A stretch of DNA of 32,272 nt from Candidatus Obscuribacterales bacterium (GCA_020050685.1 JAGVKG010000062.1:1-32272); one strand, 5' to 3'; numbered from the stretch's first letter, positions 1 to 8,005 are shown. Translations and numbers: made by a program. The notes: a model not told the origin generated them from the letters alone.

Positions 1-221
1 ACAAGGCCGATCAAACAAGCGACTGGGCGCGTGAGAGCCTCAGTCATTCCCAAATGGAATATGCCGCAAATGATGTCCGCTATCTCATACCGATCTATCA
101 CGAGCTAAAAATACTTTTGGAGCGTGAGAACCTGATGGAGTTAGCAGAGAACTTGTTTGCCTTCTTGCCAGTGGTGGCTGAGCTTGATCTACAAGGGCGC
201 AGAGATATTTTCGAACACTAA
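1..221 (+). CDS. RNase D-like 3'-5' exonuclease, C-terminal fragment
   Basis: Only the last 72 codons are present; the reading frame starts at base 3 and stops with TAA at 219-221. The fragment has the conserved end of the DEDDy exonuclease fold: a KADQTSDW segment, then LSHSQMEYAANDVRYL. In that second segment the Tyr and the Asp four residues later match the catalytic YxxxD motif (Exo III) of RNase D. Known members trim RNA 3' ends. No HRDC domain follows: the protein ends about 45 residues after the motif, so this is either a short, single-domain RNase D-like protein or a related DEDDy exonuclease. The next gene begins about 20 bases downstream on the same strand, so the two are probably co-transcribed. 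The N-terminal catalytic DxE residues lie outside the window. Confidence 0.8.
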   Translation, partial: KADQTSDWARESLSHSQMEYAANDVRYLIPIYHELKILLERENLMELAENLFAFLPVVAELDLQGRRDIFEH

Positions 222-242
222 TTTGGAGTGGGAAACTGGATT

Positions 243-1694
243 ATGCAGACTATCTTGGAACAATTGATTTTTGAAAAATCATCACCCGGCAGACGGGCGG
301 CAATTTTGCCAGCCGCAGGCACAAGCGAAAAGCCGATTACGGATTTATTGCCCAAGAAGTATGTCCATGAAAAACCACTGGCTTTGCCAGAAGTGAGTGA
401 ACTGGAAGTGATGCGCCATTTTGTGCGCTTGTCCCAACTTAATCACGCCATTGATACCGGTTTTTATCCGCTTGGTTCTTGCACGATGAAATACAATCCC
501 AAGATCAACGATGCTTTAGCAGCCTTGGATGGATTTCGTGAGCTGCACCCGCATCAGCCGGAAGAACAAGTTCAAGGTGCACTGGAGCTTATCTGGAATT
601 TGCAAGAAGCAATCGGCGAAATCGTCGGTCTACCGGCAGTCACCTTGCAGCCCGCTGCCGGTGCTCATGGTGAACTGACAGGGCTTCTGATGATTAAGGC
701 TTACTTTGATAACCGCTCTGATTTCAAACGCACCAAGGTAATCGTGCCTGATACCGCCCATGGTACCAACCCGGCAACAGCAGCCATGGCCGGTTTTGAA
801 GTTGTGGAAATCAAATCAAACGACCGCGGACACGTGGATATAAATGCTTTGAAAGCAGTACTTGGACCTGATTGCGCGGCAATCATGCTTACCAATCCCA
901 ATACACTGGGCTTGTTTGAAGAAGAAATTACCGAAGTCCAAAAACTAATTCACGAAGCTGGCGCACTGCTTTATTACGATGGCGCCAACTTGAATGCCAT
1001 TATGGGTTTGGTCCGCCCTGGTGACATGGGCTTTGATGTTTGCCATTTGAATTTGCACAAAACATTCTCTACACCACATGGTGGCGGAGGACCAGGCGGT
1101 TGCGCTGTGGCTGTGCGTGACAGACTGGAACCTTTCTTGCCTGTGCCAGTTGTCTCAAAATCCGGCGATCGATATTTCTTTGACAAAGAAAGACCATTAT
1201 CAATTGGCAAGATCAAAGGCTTCTATGGCAATTTCGGCATTCTTGTCCGGGCTTATGCTTTCATTCTGGCGCATGGACGCGATGGACTTTGCCAAGTTTC
1301 TCGCGACGCCATTCTCAATGCCAACTATTTGAAGGAAAAACTGAAAGAGAATTATCAAATTCCTTATCCTCAACCTTGCATGCACGAATTTGTCGCCTCC
1401 GGTATTTGGCAAAAAGAACGCGGCGTAACAACCACCAATATCGGCAAACGCTTGTTGGACTTTGGCATGCACGCACCAACGGTTTATTTCCCTCTGGTAG
1501 TTCCGGAAGCAATGATGATTGAGCCAACTGAAACAGAGTCGAAACAAACACTCGATGAGTTTGTCGCCATCATGAAAGACATCGACCGCGAAACCAAAGA
1601 ATCACCAGACACAGTACGCAACGCTCCGCACACGACACCAGTCGGTCGTCTCGACGAAGCACTTGCCGCTCGCAAACCGAACTTGCGCTTTTAA
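243..1694 (+). CDS. gcvPB: Glycine dehydrogenase (decarboxylating) subunit 2, P-protein beta chain
   Basis: Half of the split P-protein of the glycine cleavage system, which decarboxylates glycine with PLP and passes the aminomethyl group to the lipoyl H-protein. The PLP-lysine motif [14 protein letters not shown] is intact; its Lys codon is at 1059-1061 (about residue 273 from the ATG). Upstream are the family's PGRRAAILP start, the [13 protein letters not shown] segment and the [11 protein letters not shown] segment. The frame is open from a GTG at 228, but the ATG at 243 is preferred because family members begin just before the FEKS-PGRR segment; a GGAG lies at 225-228. At about 483 residues it has the usual length. 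The partner gcvPA and the gcvT, gcvH and lpd genes are not in the window. It ends 20 bases before the convergent hicB, with no obvious terminator between. Confidence 0.95.
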   Translation: MQTILEQLIFEKSSPGRRAAILPAAGTSEKPITDLLPKKYVHEKPLALPEVSELEVMRHFVRLSQLNHAIDTGFYPLGSCTMKYNPKINDALAALDGFRELHPHQPEEQVQGALELIWNLQEAIGEIVGLPAVTLQPAAGAHGELTGLLMIKAYFDNRSDFKRTKVIVPDTAHGTNPATAAMAGFEVVEIKSNDRGHVDINALKAVLGPDCAAIMLTNPNTLGLFEEEITEVQKLIHEAGALLYYDGANLNAIMGLVRPGDMGFDVCHLNLHKTFSTPHGGGGPGGCAVAVRDRLEPFLPVPVVSKSGDRYFFDKERPLSIGKIKGFYGNFGILVRAYAFILAHGRDGLCQVSRDAILNANYLKEKLKENYQIPYPQPCMHEFVASGIWQKERGVTTTNIGKRLLDFGMHAPTVYFPLVVPEAMMIEPTETESKQTLDEFVAIMKDIDRETKESPDTVRNAPHTTPVGRLDEALAARKPNLRF

Positions 1695-1714
1695 TTCGCC
1701 CTGATCCGATGGTT

Positions 1715-2209
1715 CTATCTTGCTGCAGCTGATTTGGCGGGCACGGTGCCTCGCCGCGTAGCTGAAGGAATATAAGGTGCCGCCGACTTCTTCTTGGTGA
1801 CAACACGTTTAGCTGCACCCAGTGGACTAGTTGTCTGATAAACCATTTTTGTCAATGCGTATAATGCAAATTGGTTCAGAGAAGTCTTCTCTGCCTGTGC
1901 TGCATTTTTTAGCCCAATATGGAGCGATTTTGGCAATCGCAACACAATCGTACCCCCGACATCATCGGCACCCGAATCGCGACTCTCCGGTATTGGAATA
2001 TCTGCATTTGACTCTATTGCAGCCTCTAGATAAGCAGGAAGCAATTGCGCAACCGTGGATAAAGCCTCTGCCTGAGAAGTTGCGAATGTTGAGCAGTTTG
2101 GCAGTTCGGATACACAGGCCCAATAACCTTTCTCATTCTCCCATTCCGACGGAACTACAGAAAAATGCCAGGACATAGCTAGATATTTTTCAAGATTCAG
2201 TTTAGTCAT
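1715..2209 (-). CDS. hicB: HicB-type antitoxin with C-terminal ribbon-helix-helix domain
   Basis: Antitoxin of a HicAB pair. Residues about 10-75 resemble the partial RNase H fold of HicB (a WHFSVVPSEWE strand, GYWACVSELPNCSTFA, then a helix). Residues about 85-125 (VLRLPKSLHIGLKNAAQ...TSLNQFALYAL) look like a ribbon-helix-helix DNA-binding unit. The last 35 residues are a Lys/Ala/Arg-rich tail. By family knowledge it would neutralise HicA and repress its own operon. The start is well supported: a GAGGAGAA ribosome site sits 7 bases upstream, inside the end of hicA, and the two genes overlap by 8 bases (2202-2209), so translation is probably coupled. It is longer than many HicB proteins because of the basic tail. 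Confidence 0.88.
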   Translation of the reverse strand: MTKLNLEKYLAMSWHFSVVPSEWENEKGYWACVSELPNCSTFATSQAEALSTVAQLLPAYLEAAIESNADIPIPESRDSGADDVGGTIVLRLPKSLHIGLKNAAQAEKTSLNQFALYALTKMVYQTTSPLGAAKRVVTKKKSAAPYIPSATRRGTVPAKSAAAR

Positions 2210-2468
2210 CTTCGTTCTCCTCGGCTTCCTCTTCAGCTTGCAACATAGCGATAACTTTATTTACATCCATTGGATTGCAGTACTTGTGTTTACCATGTGG
2301 CTTAACAACCATAATAGGCAGAGATGCGTCCTTCGCATAAATATTGTGTGACCCGTTGGTGCTCCGATGTTCCCATCCATGCTGTTTCAAGATACGCTCC
2401 AGGTCACTAAACCTAGTGCTCTTTTTACTGTTTTTTAGCTGGGTCAAATCGCTTTGCTTTTTTACCAT
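2202..2468 (-). CDS. hicA: HicA-type mRNA interferase toxin
   Basis: Small basic toxin of the HicA/YcfA family, which has a double-stranded-RNA-binding-like fold and cleaves mRNA. The core runs from about residue 20 to 75: FSDLERILKQHGWEH, then the active-site segment GSHNIY with His41, then IMVVKPHGKHK and a final helix. About 18 extra lysine-rich residues precede the core, and an acidic tail (EEEAEENEDD) follows. The tail codons also contain the ribosome site of hicB, which may explain its composition. It is the first gene of the hicA-hicB operon, with its promoter and a perfect inverted repeat directly upstream. The start ATG has only a weak ribosome site, which would favour antitoxin over toxin synthesis. 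Confidence 0.88.
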   Translation of the reverse strand: MVKKQSDLTQLKNSKKSTRFSDLERILKQHGWEHRSTNGSHNIYAKDASLPIMVVKPHGKHKYCNPMDVNKVIAMLQAEEEAEENEDD

Positions 2469-2485
2469 CTGATTACTCTAGGACA

Positions 2486-2509
2486 AATGCTAGCACATAC
2501 GCTAGCATT
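2486..2509 (-). promoter_or_regulatory. Inverted-repeat operator of hicAB
   Basis: A perfect inverted repeat with 9-base arms (AATGCTAGC at 2486-2494 and GCTAGCATT at 2501-2509) and a 6-base spacer. It fills most of the spacer between the -35 and -10 elements read on the minus strand and covers the -10. This is the expected position for a self-repressing HicB site with one ribbon-helix-helix dimer per arm. The flanks extend the symmetry imperfectly (GACAA on one side, TTGTC on the other). Confidence 0.82.
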
Positions 2510-2516
2510 TTGTCAA
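2487..2516 (-). promoter_or_regulatory. hicAB promoter
   Basis: Read on the minus strand: a consensus -35 TTGACA (2516-2511), an 18-base spacer, and a -10 TAGCAT (2492-2487) matching four of six positions. It ends about 18 bases before the hicA start codon. The inverted-repeat operator overlaps the spacer and the -10. Confidence 0.72.
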
Positions 2517-2583
2517 GATTGACATGATTTATTGGCGCTGAAAAGCAGAATCAACAGTGGCTTCAAGGGAAACATCACATAAC

Positions 2584-3102
2584 CTAACGGCGACCAGTAA
2601 CTAGGTATGGATTATCAATCTTGAAGCGGACGTAGCTGATCTTTTCACGCAAGGCTTCCATTTCTTTTTTGGTTTTGTTGACAAAAGAAATAGAGACAAA
2701 AGCACCGATATTAATCCAGAGAAGCGGACCAGAAGCGGCAACCAACCGGGTTGCCGGATCGCCCATGAATTCAAAATAAATCTTGGCAGCAATAATCAAT
2801 CCAACTAAAGAGATAAGAGCAAAAACCAGCCAATGTAAAACAATGGAGACTCTTTCTCGTGCCATAAGTATGACGAGCTTTTTGTATTCTGCCGTGAGAT
2901 TTTGCCCTTCAACACCATTGTATTTGGGAGCAACCATGGCAAACTTCGGCACATGTTTCAAATGAAGTGCCGCAGCGTCTGTCTTCAGAGGCTCAACAAA
3001 TCTGAGCTGTGGTCGACCACACGAATCACAAGAAGTGGCGTGGCGACTGACTTGTTTTGGACAAGCCACACAGGTGACGAAAGCCGGTAATTGACTTTGC
3101 AT
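2584..3102 (-). CDS. Zinc-ribbon protein with two membrane helices, function unknown
   Basis: About 172 residues from the chosen ATG at 3102. An upstream in-frame ATG at 3147 would add 15 residues, but the shorter form begins just before the zinc ribbon. Near the N-terminus, CVACPKQ and CDSCGRP form two CxxC knuckles 12 residues apart, typical of a rubredoxin-like zinc ribbon. After a linker come two hydrophobic helices (SIVLHWLVFALISLVGLIIA, and one around LLWINIGAFVSISFV), then a charged tail. Such proteins usually sit in the inner membrane with the ribbon in the cytoplasm. I do not recognise a family or substrate. It lies downstream of ubiB-like on the same strand, about 110 bases away, and upstream of the hicAB promoter. 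Confidence 0.72.
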   Translation of the reverse strand: MQSQLPAFVTCVACPKQVSRHATSCDSCGRPQLRFVEPLKTDAAALHLKHVPKFAMVAPKYNGVEGQNLTAEYKKLVILMARERVSIVLHWLVFALISLVGLIIAAKIYFEFMGDPATRLVAASGPLLWINIGAFVSISFVNKTKKEMEALREKISYVRFKIDNPYLVTGRR

Positions 3103-3210
3103 GTAACTGAGCCCTATGAGATGAACATAGCTAGATGATAAGGCCAATTAAGCAAATTGCCTGAATAAACTTTCAAGCGCTGCTTGCTTTAAGTGGGGTT
3201 TCTACGAGAT

Positions 3211-4845
3211 TTAGCTACTCAAACTCGGTCCGGATACACCAGAGGCAATGGTGGAAAGCTTGGCGGCCGTTTTGAACAAGTTCAAGGCAGCTTGCGGGTT
3301 GAATCGACCATCCGAGAAAACTTCCTTGAGAATCGCTTGGCCGATGGCTGCACCACTGGTTTTCAGCACATGGCGCTGAGCAAATGGCAAGGCGGCATCA
3401 ACAAAATTGAATTCGGGATTGATGGTTAATGCCACACCTTCCAAAGTCAAAAGAGCACGCATAATGAATGTAAATTCGGAAGGCAATTGGAAAGGATAGT
3501 GCCAAACTACTTGCGAGAAATCAAAAAGCAATTGACGGAAGCGTACGCGGCTCAAACCTTCCTGGAAGCGTGCATCAACAATTGGTGCCAGCTCATTGGC
3601 CAATGCTTCACGATCAACTGTCTCCGGCAAAAAGCCCATGGCGACAAAGTCATCGACAAGTCCTAAATAATCGCGATCGATAACGTGCAGAAGCGCGCCA
3701 ACCATATTTTTCTTCAGTTCCGGTGATACTCTGCCCACCATGCCAAAATCAAAAATACCAATTTTGCCATCCGGCATAGCCCGCAAATTACCTGGGTGCG
3801 GATCAGCGTGGAAAAACCCATCTTCCAAGAGTTGCTTCAAATAGAAGTTTGCTCCAATGGAAGTGATTTCTTTCAGGTCGATGCCCATGGCTTCCATCGC
3901 CTCAACATCTGAGGCACGCACACCGGCTACGTATTCGATAGTCAAAACCCGTCTGCCAGTCAAACGCCAGATCACGCGCGGAATATAAATTCTTTCGTTG
4001 CCGCGATGATAATGACGGAAACGATCGGCGTTCTTACCTTCTTGAATGTAATCAATTTCTTCAAAAACAGTACGAGCAAATTCTCGTACGACACCTGGCC
4101 AATCCGTATGACGGCAGAGGCTGGGATAGCGCATAACTTCTTCGGCAATTGCTTCTAAGATTTGTACATCGCGGGCCAGGATTTCACCAAGGTTCGGTCG
4201 TTGGACTTTCACAACCACATGGCGGCCATCACGCAATTGAGCCTTATAGGCTTGTGACAAACTGGCAGCAGCGATGGGTTGCGAATCAAACTTGGCATAA
4301 AGTTCTTCCGGTACGGCACCAAGCTCGCGCACAATGGTGGCACGGGCAATCTTATAAGAGAACGGTTGAACTTCCTCTTGCAAGGTTGCCAGCTCGCGCA
4401 TGGCTGGCAAAGGCAATAAGTCAGCCCGGGTCGATAAGGTCTGGCCAATCTTTATAAAGGTAGGGCCGAGATTGTGCATTTGATCGCGCAGCCAGGCACC
4501 CAGCTTGCGATATTCTTCTTGTTCATCGCCGGAAAGCTTTAGCTCGCTAGGCTCCACGCCGCGCGCCTTAGCCTCTGTGGCAGCTTCAAATTCTTGGGCA
4601 TGATAACGAGCGAAGCCGCGGATTGCCCAGATAATCATCCAGACAATGGGAAATACGCGTAAGGCACCAGCTAAATCCTGCAAGCGCCAGATGCGAATGA
4701 AAACACGAGTACAAGAGGCAATTAAGCGACCAATCGTCACATCGCGGAAGGTATCACGAACTGGATTTATGTGGTCAGAACCAGGTTTACGAGAATTGCC
4801 GGTCTGAGGATTTGATACTTGGTTGGCATATTGAACAGGGGACAA
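3211..4845 (-). CDS. ABC1/AarF/UbiB family kinase-like protein
   Basis: An atypical protein kinase-like fold of the UbiB/ABC1/ADCK family. The family is linked to quinone or isoprenoid lipid metabolism through an ATPase-like activity. The hallmarks are in order: the KxGQ motif (Lys132-Gln135, in GPTFIKIGQ), the Ala-rich loop that replaces the glycine loop (about 191-195, AAAS), the nucleotide-binding Lys213 (VVVKVQRP), the catalytic HADPHPGNL (346-354), and the metal-binding DFG at 366-368. At 544 residues the length is normal. The start is a TTG with an AAAGG ribosome site about 10 bases upstream; the next Met is about residue 70, too far in to be the start. A good promoter lies just upstream. 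Quinone genes are absent nearby, so I leave the symbol empty. Confidence 0.92.
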   Translation of the reverse strand: MSPVQYANQVSNPQTGNSRKPGSDHINPVRDTFRDVTIGRLIASCTRVFIRIWRLQDLAGALRVFPIVWMIIWAIRGFARYHAQEFEAATEAKARGVEPSELKLSGDEQEEYRKLGAWLRDQMHNLGPTFIKIGQTLSTRADLLPLPAMRELATLQEEVQPFSYKIARATIVRELGAVPEELYAKFDSQPIAAASLSQAYKAQLRDGRHVVVKVQRPNLGEILARDVQILEAIAEEVMRYPSLCRHTDWPGVVREFARTVFEEIDYIQEGKNADRFRHYHRGNERIYIPRVIWRLTGRRVLTIEYVAGVRASDVEAMEAMGIDLKEITSIGANFYLKQLLEDGFFHADPHPGNLRAMPDGKIGIFDFGMVGRVSPELKKNMVGALLHVIDRDYLGLVDDFVAMGFLPETVDREALANELAPIVDARFQEGLSRVRFRQLLFDFSQVVWHYPFQLPSEFTFIMRALLTLEGVALTINPEFNFVDAALPFAQRHVLKTSGAAIGQAILKEVFSDGRFNPQAALNLFKTAAKLSTIASGVSGPSLSS

Positions 4846-4882
4846 TTGGGTAACCTTTAGCCTTTGCGCTCTTGACCACTAT

Positions 4883-4911
4883 ATTATTAGATCTCCCAGG
4901 CTGCTTGTCAT
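4883..4911 (-). promoter_or_regulatory. Promoter upstream of the UbiB-like gene
   Basis: Read on the minus strand: ATGACA (4911-4906, five of six matches to the -35), a 17-base spacer, and AATAAT (4888-4883, five of six matches to the -10). It lies about 38 bases before the TTG start and downstream of the rph stop. This suggests the UbiB-like gene has its own promoter rather than relying only on read-through from rph. Confidence 0.6.
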
Positions 4912-4949
4912 TAGAAACAAGATAAATTTAAATTAGGAGCACTTAAAGT

Positions 4950-5675
4950 TTAGCGGCCACCCATGGCTTGGAACTGCATTTCAATGATTTCTTTAATGCC
5001 TTTACTTGCCAAGTCGATTAAATCAGGCACTTTGGCCAAATCGTAAGGAGCAGCTTCTGAGGTAATTTGCAGTTCAAGCACTTTGCCAGACTCAGTTAGG
5101 ACGATATTGCTGTCCATATCAGCCTGACTATCCTCATGATAGTTGGGATCTATTAAAAGCTCGCCCTTCACCTGACAAATGCTTACCGCAGCCATGTGCT
5201 CAATTATTGGCAGTGAGTCCCAGATACCAGACTTTTGCAGGCGCATGAGAGCATCGCGCAAGGCGACAAAACCACCGCAAATCGAAGCGACTCGCGTGCC
5301 GCCATCGGCCTGCAAGACGTCGCAGTCGATTGTAATTGTTCTTTCACCTAAAAGACTGCGGTCAACAGATGAACGCAAACAACGACCAATCAGTCTTTGA
5401 ATCTCGGAAGTTCTACCAGACGGTTGACCACGGGTGACTTCCCGTTGAGAACGAACTTGAGTGGAGCCGGGCAGAAGCGAATACTCAGCCGTAATCCAGC
5501 CCTCGCGCTTGCCCATTAAGAAAGCAGGGACGCGTTCTTCAATTTTGGCCGTTGTCAAAACTTTGGTATCACCAAATTCGACAAGGACTGAGCCTTCGGC
5601 ATTTTTGGTAAAGTTCCGAGTGAACTTTATTGGTCTCAACTGATCCCATTGCCGACCGTCTCGTCGCCTGTACAT
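4950..5675 (-). CDS. rph: Ribonuclease PH
   Basis: Phosphorolytic 3'-5' exoribonuclease that trims tRNA 3' ends. At 241 residues it matches the family length exactly. Recognised segments in order: the RRDGRQWDQLRPI start, GSVLVEFGDTKVLTTA, the GWITAEYSLLPGST segment, the phosphate-binding REVTRGQPSGRTSEIQRLIGR region, the DCDVLQADGGTRVASICG core, and the MDSNIVLT stretch near the end. The ATG at 5675 has an AGAGAG ribosome site. It is on the same strand as the lipoprotein upstream, but a hairpin terminator separates the two. The UbiB-like gene follows about 100 bases later behind its own promoter. Confidence 0.96.
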   Translation of the reverse strand: MYRRRDGRQWDQLRPIKFTRNFTKNAEGSVLVEFGDTKVLTTAKIEERVPAFLMGKREGWITAEYSLLPGSTQVRSQREVTRGQPSGRTSEIQRLIGRCLRSSVDRSLLGERTITIDCDVLQADGGTRVASICGGFVALRDALMRLQKSGIWDSLPIIEHMAAVSICQVKGELLIDPNYHEDSQADMDSNIVLTESGKVLELQITSEAAPYDLAKVPDLIDLASKGIKEIIEMQFQAMGGR

Positions 5676-5756
5676 CAGGTCTCTCTTTCTAAAGCGAATT
5701 CACTTCTATTGATTGTATATATTTTACGGCATTCAGCCCAGAAGGGAAACGAGCAT

Positions 5757-5836
5757 TCAGCGTAGCAAGGAGCGTTGCGGAGTGAAGCGGGCAAACGTTC
5801 GGAGAAGTTGCCGCCTGCGACAACGACGGAGAACTC
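5757..5836. repeat. Structured GGAG-rich intergenic element, copy A
   Basis: About 80 bases between the rph start and the lipoprotein terminator that code for nothing convincing. They are unusually rich in short palindromes built around GGAG (for example GCAA-GGAGC-GTTGC). The left end, CAGCGTAGCAAG, closely matches the left end of another non-coding stretch at 23366 (CAGCGTAGCGAAG). I read both as members of a small dispersed intergenic repeat family; two partial copies are weak evidence. Confidence 0.35.
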
Positions 5837-5878
5837 AAAAAAGAGAAAAGACCCTGCTGGCAATTACGCTAGCAGGGT
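5835..5878 (-). terminator. Intrinsic terminator of the lipoprotein gene
   Basis: A 10-bp stem (5852-5861 paired with 5868-5877, arms CCCTGCTGGC and GCTAGCAGGG with one G-T wobble, extendable by one A-T pair) with a 6-base loop. On the minus strand it is followed by a U-rich tract (5850-5835, GTCTTTTCTCTTTTTT). It lies about 36 bases after the lipoprotein stop. The other side is also T-rich, so it may act in both directions. Confidence 0.8.
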
Positions 5879-5913
5879 TTCAATTTTCTTTTAGAACCAC
5901 TCTAGTTTAAAAA

Positions 5914-6132
5914 CTAGGGGGTGGTTCCGGTTGTACCACCTGCCGGTGCTGCTGTATCGCCAGCTGGAGCTGGGGCAGCGGCCGGAGCTGCTGTGTCTGT
6001 GGCTGGGGCTGTTGGAGCGCCAGTGTCAGCAGCAGGAGGTGTTGTTTGTTCGCCGCCTGTGCAGGCGGTCAAAGAGGCCACGAGCGCGAAGCTGGCTGCG
6101 GCAAGAGCAATGGTTTGAAATTTGACGATCAT
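5914..6132 (-). CDS. Small Ala/Pro/Thr-rich lipoprotein
   Basis: A 72-residue protein. The first 24 residues form a lipoprotein signal peptide: a charged start (MIVKF), a hydrophobic core, and the lipobox LTAC, so the mature protein would begin at Cys24 and be lipid-anchored. The rest is low complexity, built from Ala, Pro, Thr and Gly with a few Asp (for example the TPPAADTGAPTAPATDTAAP run), and has no Lys, Arg or aromatic residues. It is likely an extended, disordered surface or periplasmic peptide. AGGAGT lies about 12 bases before the ATG, and a strong terminator follows, so it forms a one-gene unit. Function is not recognisable. Such low-complexity composition can also arise by chance, but signal, lipobox, ribosome site and terminator agree here. 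Confidence 0.78.
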   Translation of the reverse strand: MIVKFQTIALAAASFALVASLTACTGGEQTTPPAADTGAPTAPATDTAAPAAAPAPAGDTAAPAGGTTGTTP

Positions 6133-6457
6133 ATGACTCGAACTACTCCTTATTAACTTTTGAGCTTATTTTTGAGTGAACGACCGTAACTTATATCATG
6201 CGCAAATTTATGCGGCATGAGAACATCTGTTACCAGCTTACGGCCGCCGCAATTTTAACAGGTAAATCTGCCCGATCACAACAAGCTGTCAAGACAACAA
6301 AAATCGGAAATTATCTTGAGATCTGGCTTGTCGCCTATCTAGTACAGCGTTTCCGGTATGAGGCAAGTTTCTCAGCCAAGAAAAATGTTTTGAAGACTTT
6401 TTAAATCAAGAGAGAGTTCATTTCGTTACAGTGGTTTACATGAGCAGGAAAGACGTA
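6133..6457. other. 325-base stretch without a convincing gene
   Basis: It separates the lipoprotein gene from the end of gpmI, both on the minus strand, and must hold the lipoprotein promoter. A near-perfect palindrome lies at 6197-6219. An open frame at 6198-6404 (+, 68 codons) has no ribosome site and no recognisable protein character, so I do not call it. I see no terminator with a clear U-tract after gpmI. Confidence 0.5.
6197..6219. promoter_or_regulatory. Palindrome upstream of the lipoprotein gene
   Basis: Arms CATGCGCA (6197-6204) and TGCG-g-CATG (6211-6219) around an AATTTA centre; symmetry is complete apart from a single extra G. It is 65 bases upstream of the lipoprotein start. 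On the minus strand, TATAAG just downstream of it could be a -10. This is a plausible repressor or activator site; no regulator is identified. Confidence 0.35.
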
Positions 6458-8005
6458 TTAAGAGCGACGAATTAAAGAGGTACCAGTCATCTGGGCTGGT
6501 TTTTCTATCTGCATTATTTCCAAAATCGTCGGAGCAATATCGGACAAAGCACCATCTGCCAATTTGGCACCATTTTTTACATAGCCGGAAAAATCTGCCA
6601 CTACTGCTGGTACCGGATTAGTAGTATGGGCGGTGTGCGGCTCACCGGTTCTCAAATCAATCATCTGTTCGCAATTTCCATGATCGGCAGTAATCACCAA
6701 GCTTCCTTTGGTTTGAGCAGTTGCCTCCAACAAATCAGCAAACGCTTGATCGACAGATTCAACTGCTTCCACTGCCGCATCCAATATGCCTGTGTGGCCG
6801 ACCATATCCGGATTGGCAAAATTGAGGATGATGAAAGGATACTTGCCACTGAGAATCGTTTGGCAAGCAACCTGGCAAACTTCCTTAGTTTGCATTTTTG
6901 GTGCCAAATCATAAGTAGCAACTTTCAAGGAGGGGATAAGCTTTCTTTCTTCGCCAGGATAAGGCGCTTCTTTACCGCCATTGAAAAAATATGTAACGTG
7001 CGCATACTTTTCCGTCTCGGCAGTATGAAATTGTCCAATATGATGAGCAGACAGCAGTTCGGGCAGAGTGTTCCTCATGTCCTGCGAAGGCAATTGATCC
7101 GGAGAAAATGCGACAGGCAAATTTAATTGCGAGTCATACTCAGTCAGACAAGCGTAATAAATTTCCGGTACATTTTGTCTGACAAAGCCATCAAAGCTTG
7201 GTTGGGTAATTGCCCGAGATATTTGCCGCACGCGGTCGGGGCGGAAGTTGAAGCAAATAACTGAATCGCCCGAGATGATTTGGTTTTGAGTACCTATGGA
7301 TGGCAAGACAAATTCATCGCTTTCACCACGATCATAGGAAGCCTTGATTGCTTCCTCTGCAGATGAAACCGCAAGTCCTTCGGAGAAAAAAAGAGCCCGC
7401 CAGAATTTTTCGATTCTTTCCCAACGGCTGTCACGATCCATGGCATAATAACGCCCGCAAACCACACCAATTTCAGGAGCAAGATTGGGGTAGAGAGAAA
7501 GTTTTTCCTGCAATTCGCGCACAAACCTCAATGCCGATTTTGGTGGCGTATCGCGTCCATCTAAAATTGGATGGACAACCAATTTGGGAACAGCGAGGCG
7601 ACTGGCCATTTCAATCAGGCCATATAAATGATCAAGCGATGAGTGTACGCAGCCATCACTCAAGAGGCCAAACAAGTGCAAGGTGCGATTGTTTGCTTTG
7701 GCTCTCCGGCAAGCTTCGAGCAGGACCGGGTTAGAAAAGAATGTGCCATCGGCAATGGTGGCACTGATTTGGGTGAGCTTTTGCACCACCACGCGCCCAG
7801 CACCAATATTCAAATGACCGACTTCCGAATTTCCCATCAACCCGGGTGGTAAACCAACACATTCGCCCGATGCTTCAACCAAACTGTTGGGAAATTTCGC
7901 GAGCATATTTTTGTAGTTGGGCGTGCGCGCAAGTGAAATTGCGTTGCCTTTTTTTTCCTGACTGACTCCCCAACCATCCAATACTAAAAGCGTTAGCGGT
8001 GCCAC
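6458..8005 (-). CDS. gpmI: 2,3-bisphosphoglycerate-independent phosphoglycerate mutase
   Basis: Interconverts 3- and 2-phosphoglycerate in glycolysis and gluconeogenesis using two metal ions and a phosphoserine intermediate. The alkaline-phosphatase-type fold is complete at 515 residues: metal ligand Asp10 in the LVLDGWG start, the nucleophile Ser60 in GLMGNSEVGH, HPILDGRDTPP, the GRYYAMDRDSRWER segment, the FNFRPDRVRQ substrate loop, NFANPDMVGHTG, and ITADHGNCE near the C-terminus. The start is a GTG preceded by GGGAG at a 7-base spacing. Directly before that ribosome site is a 13-base palindrome (GGAATC-T-GATTCC, 8017-8029). The next gene upstream is divergent, so 8006-8166 carries promoters for both. 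Confidence 0.96.
   Translation of the reverse strand: MAPLTLLVLDGWGVSQEKKGNAISLARTPNYKNMLAKFPNSLVEASGECVGLPPGLMGNSEVGHLNIGAGRVVVQKLTQISATIADGTFFSNPVLLEACRRAKANNRTLHLFGLLSDGCVHSSLDHLYGLIEMASRLAVPKLVVHPILDGRDTPPKSALRFVRELQEKLSLYPNLAPEIGVVCGRYYAMDRDSRWERIEKFWRALFFSEGLAVSSAEEAIKASYDRGESDEFVLPSIGTQNQIISGDSVICFNFRPDRVRQISRAITQPSFDGFVRQNVPEIYYACLTEYDSQLNLPVAFSPDQLPSQDMRNTLPELLSAHHIGQFHTAETEKYAHVTYFFNGGKEAPYPGEERKLIPSLKVATYDLAPKMQTKEVCQVACQTILSGKYPFIILNFANPDMVGHTGILDAAVEAVESVDQAFADLLEATAQTKGSLVITADHGNCEQMIDLRTGEPHTAHTTNPVPAVVADFSGYVKNGAKLADGALSDIAPTILEIMQIEKPAQMTGTSLIRRS

Noticed and set aside
3165..3182. Terminator after the UbiB-like gene (CAAGC-GCT-GCTTG hairpin)
   Set aside because: Five-base-pair stem with no following U-tract on either strand.
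6198..6404. 68-codon plus-strand frame in the gene-poor stretch
   Set aside because: No ribosome site, no domain or signal character, and the start lies inside a palindrome. Only its being outside other genes speaks for it.
6626..7126. 166-codon plus-strand frame
   Set aside because: Antisense to gpmI, a certain gene with all catalytic motifs.
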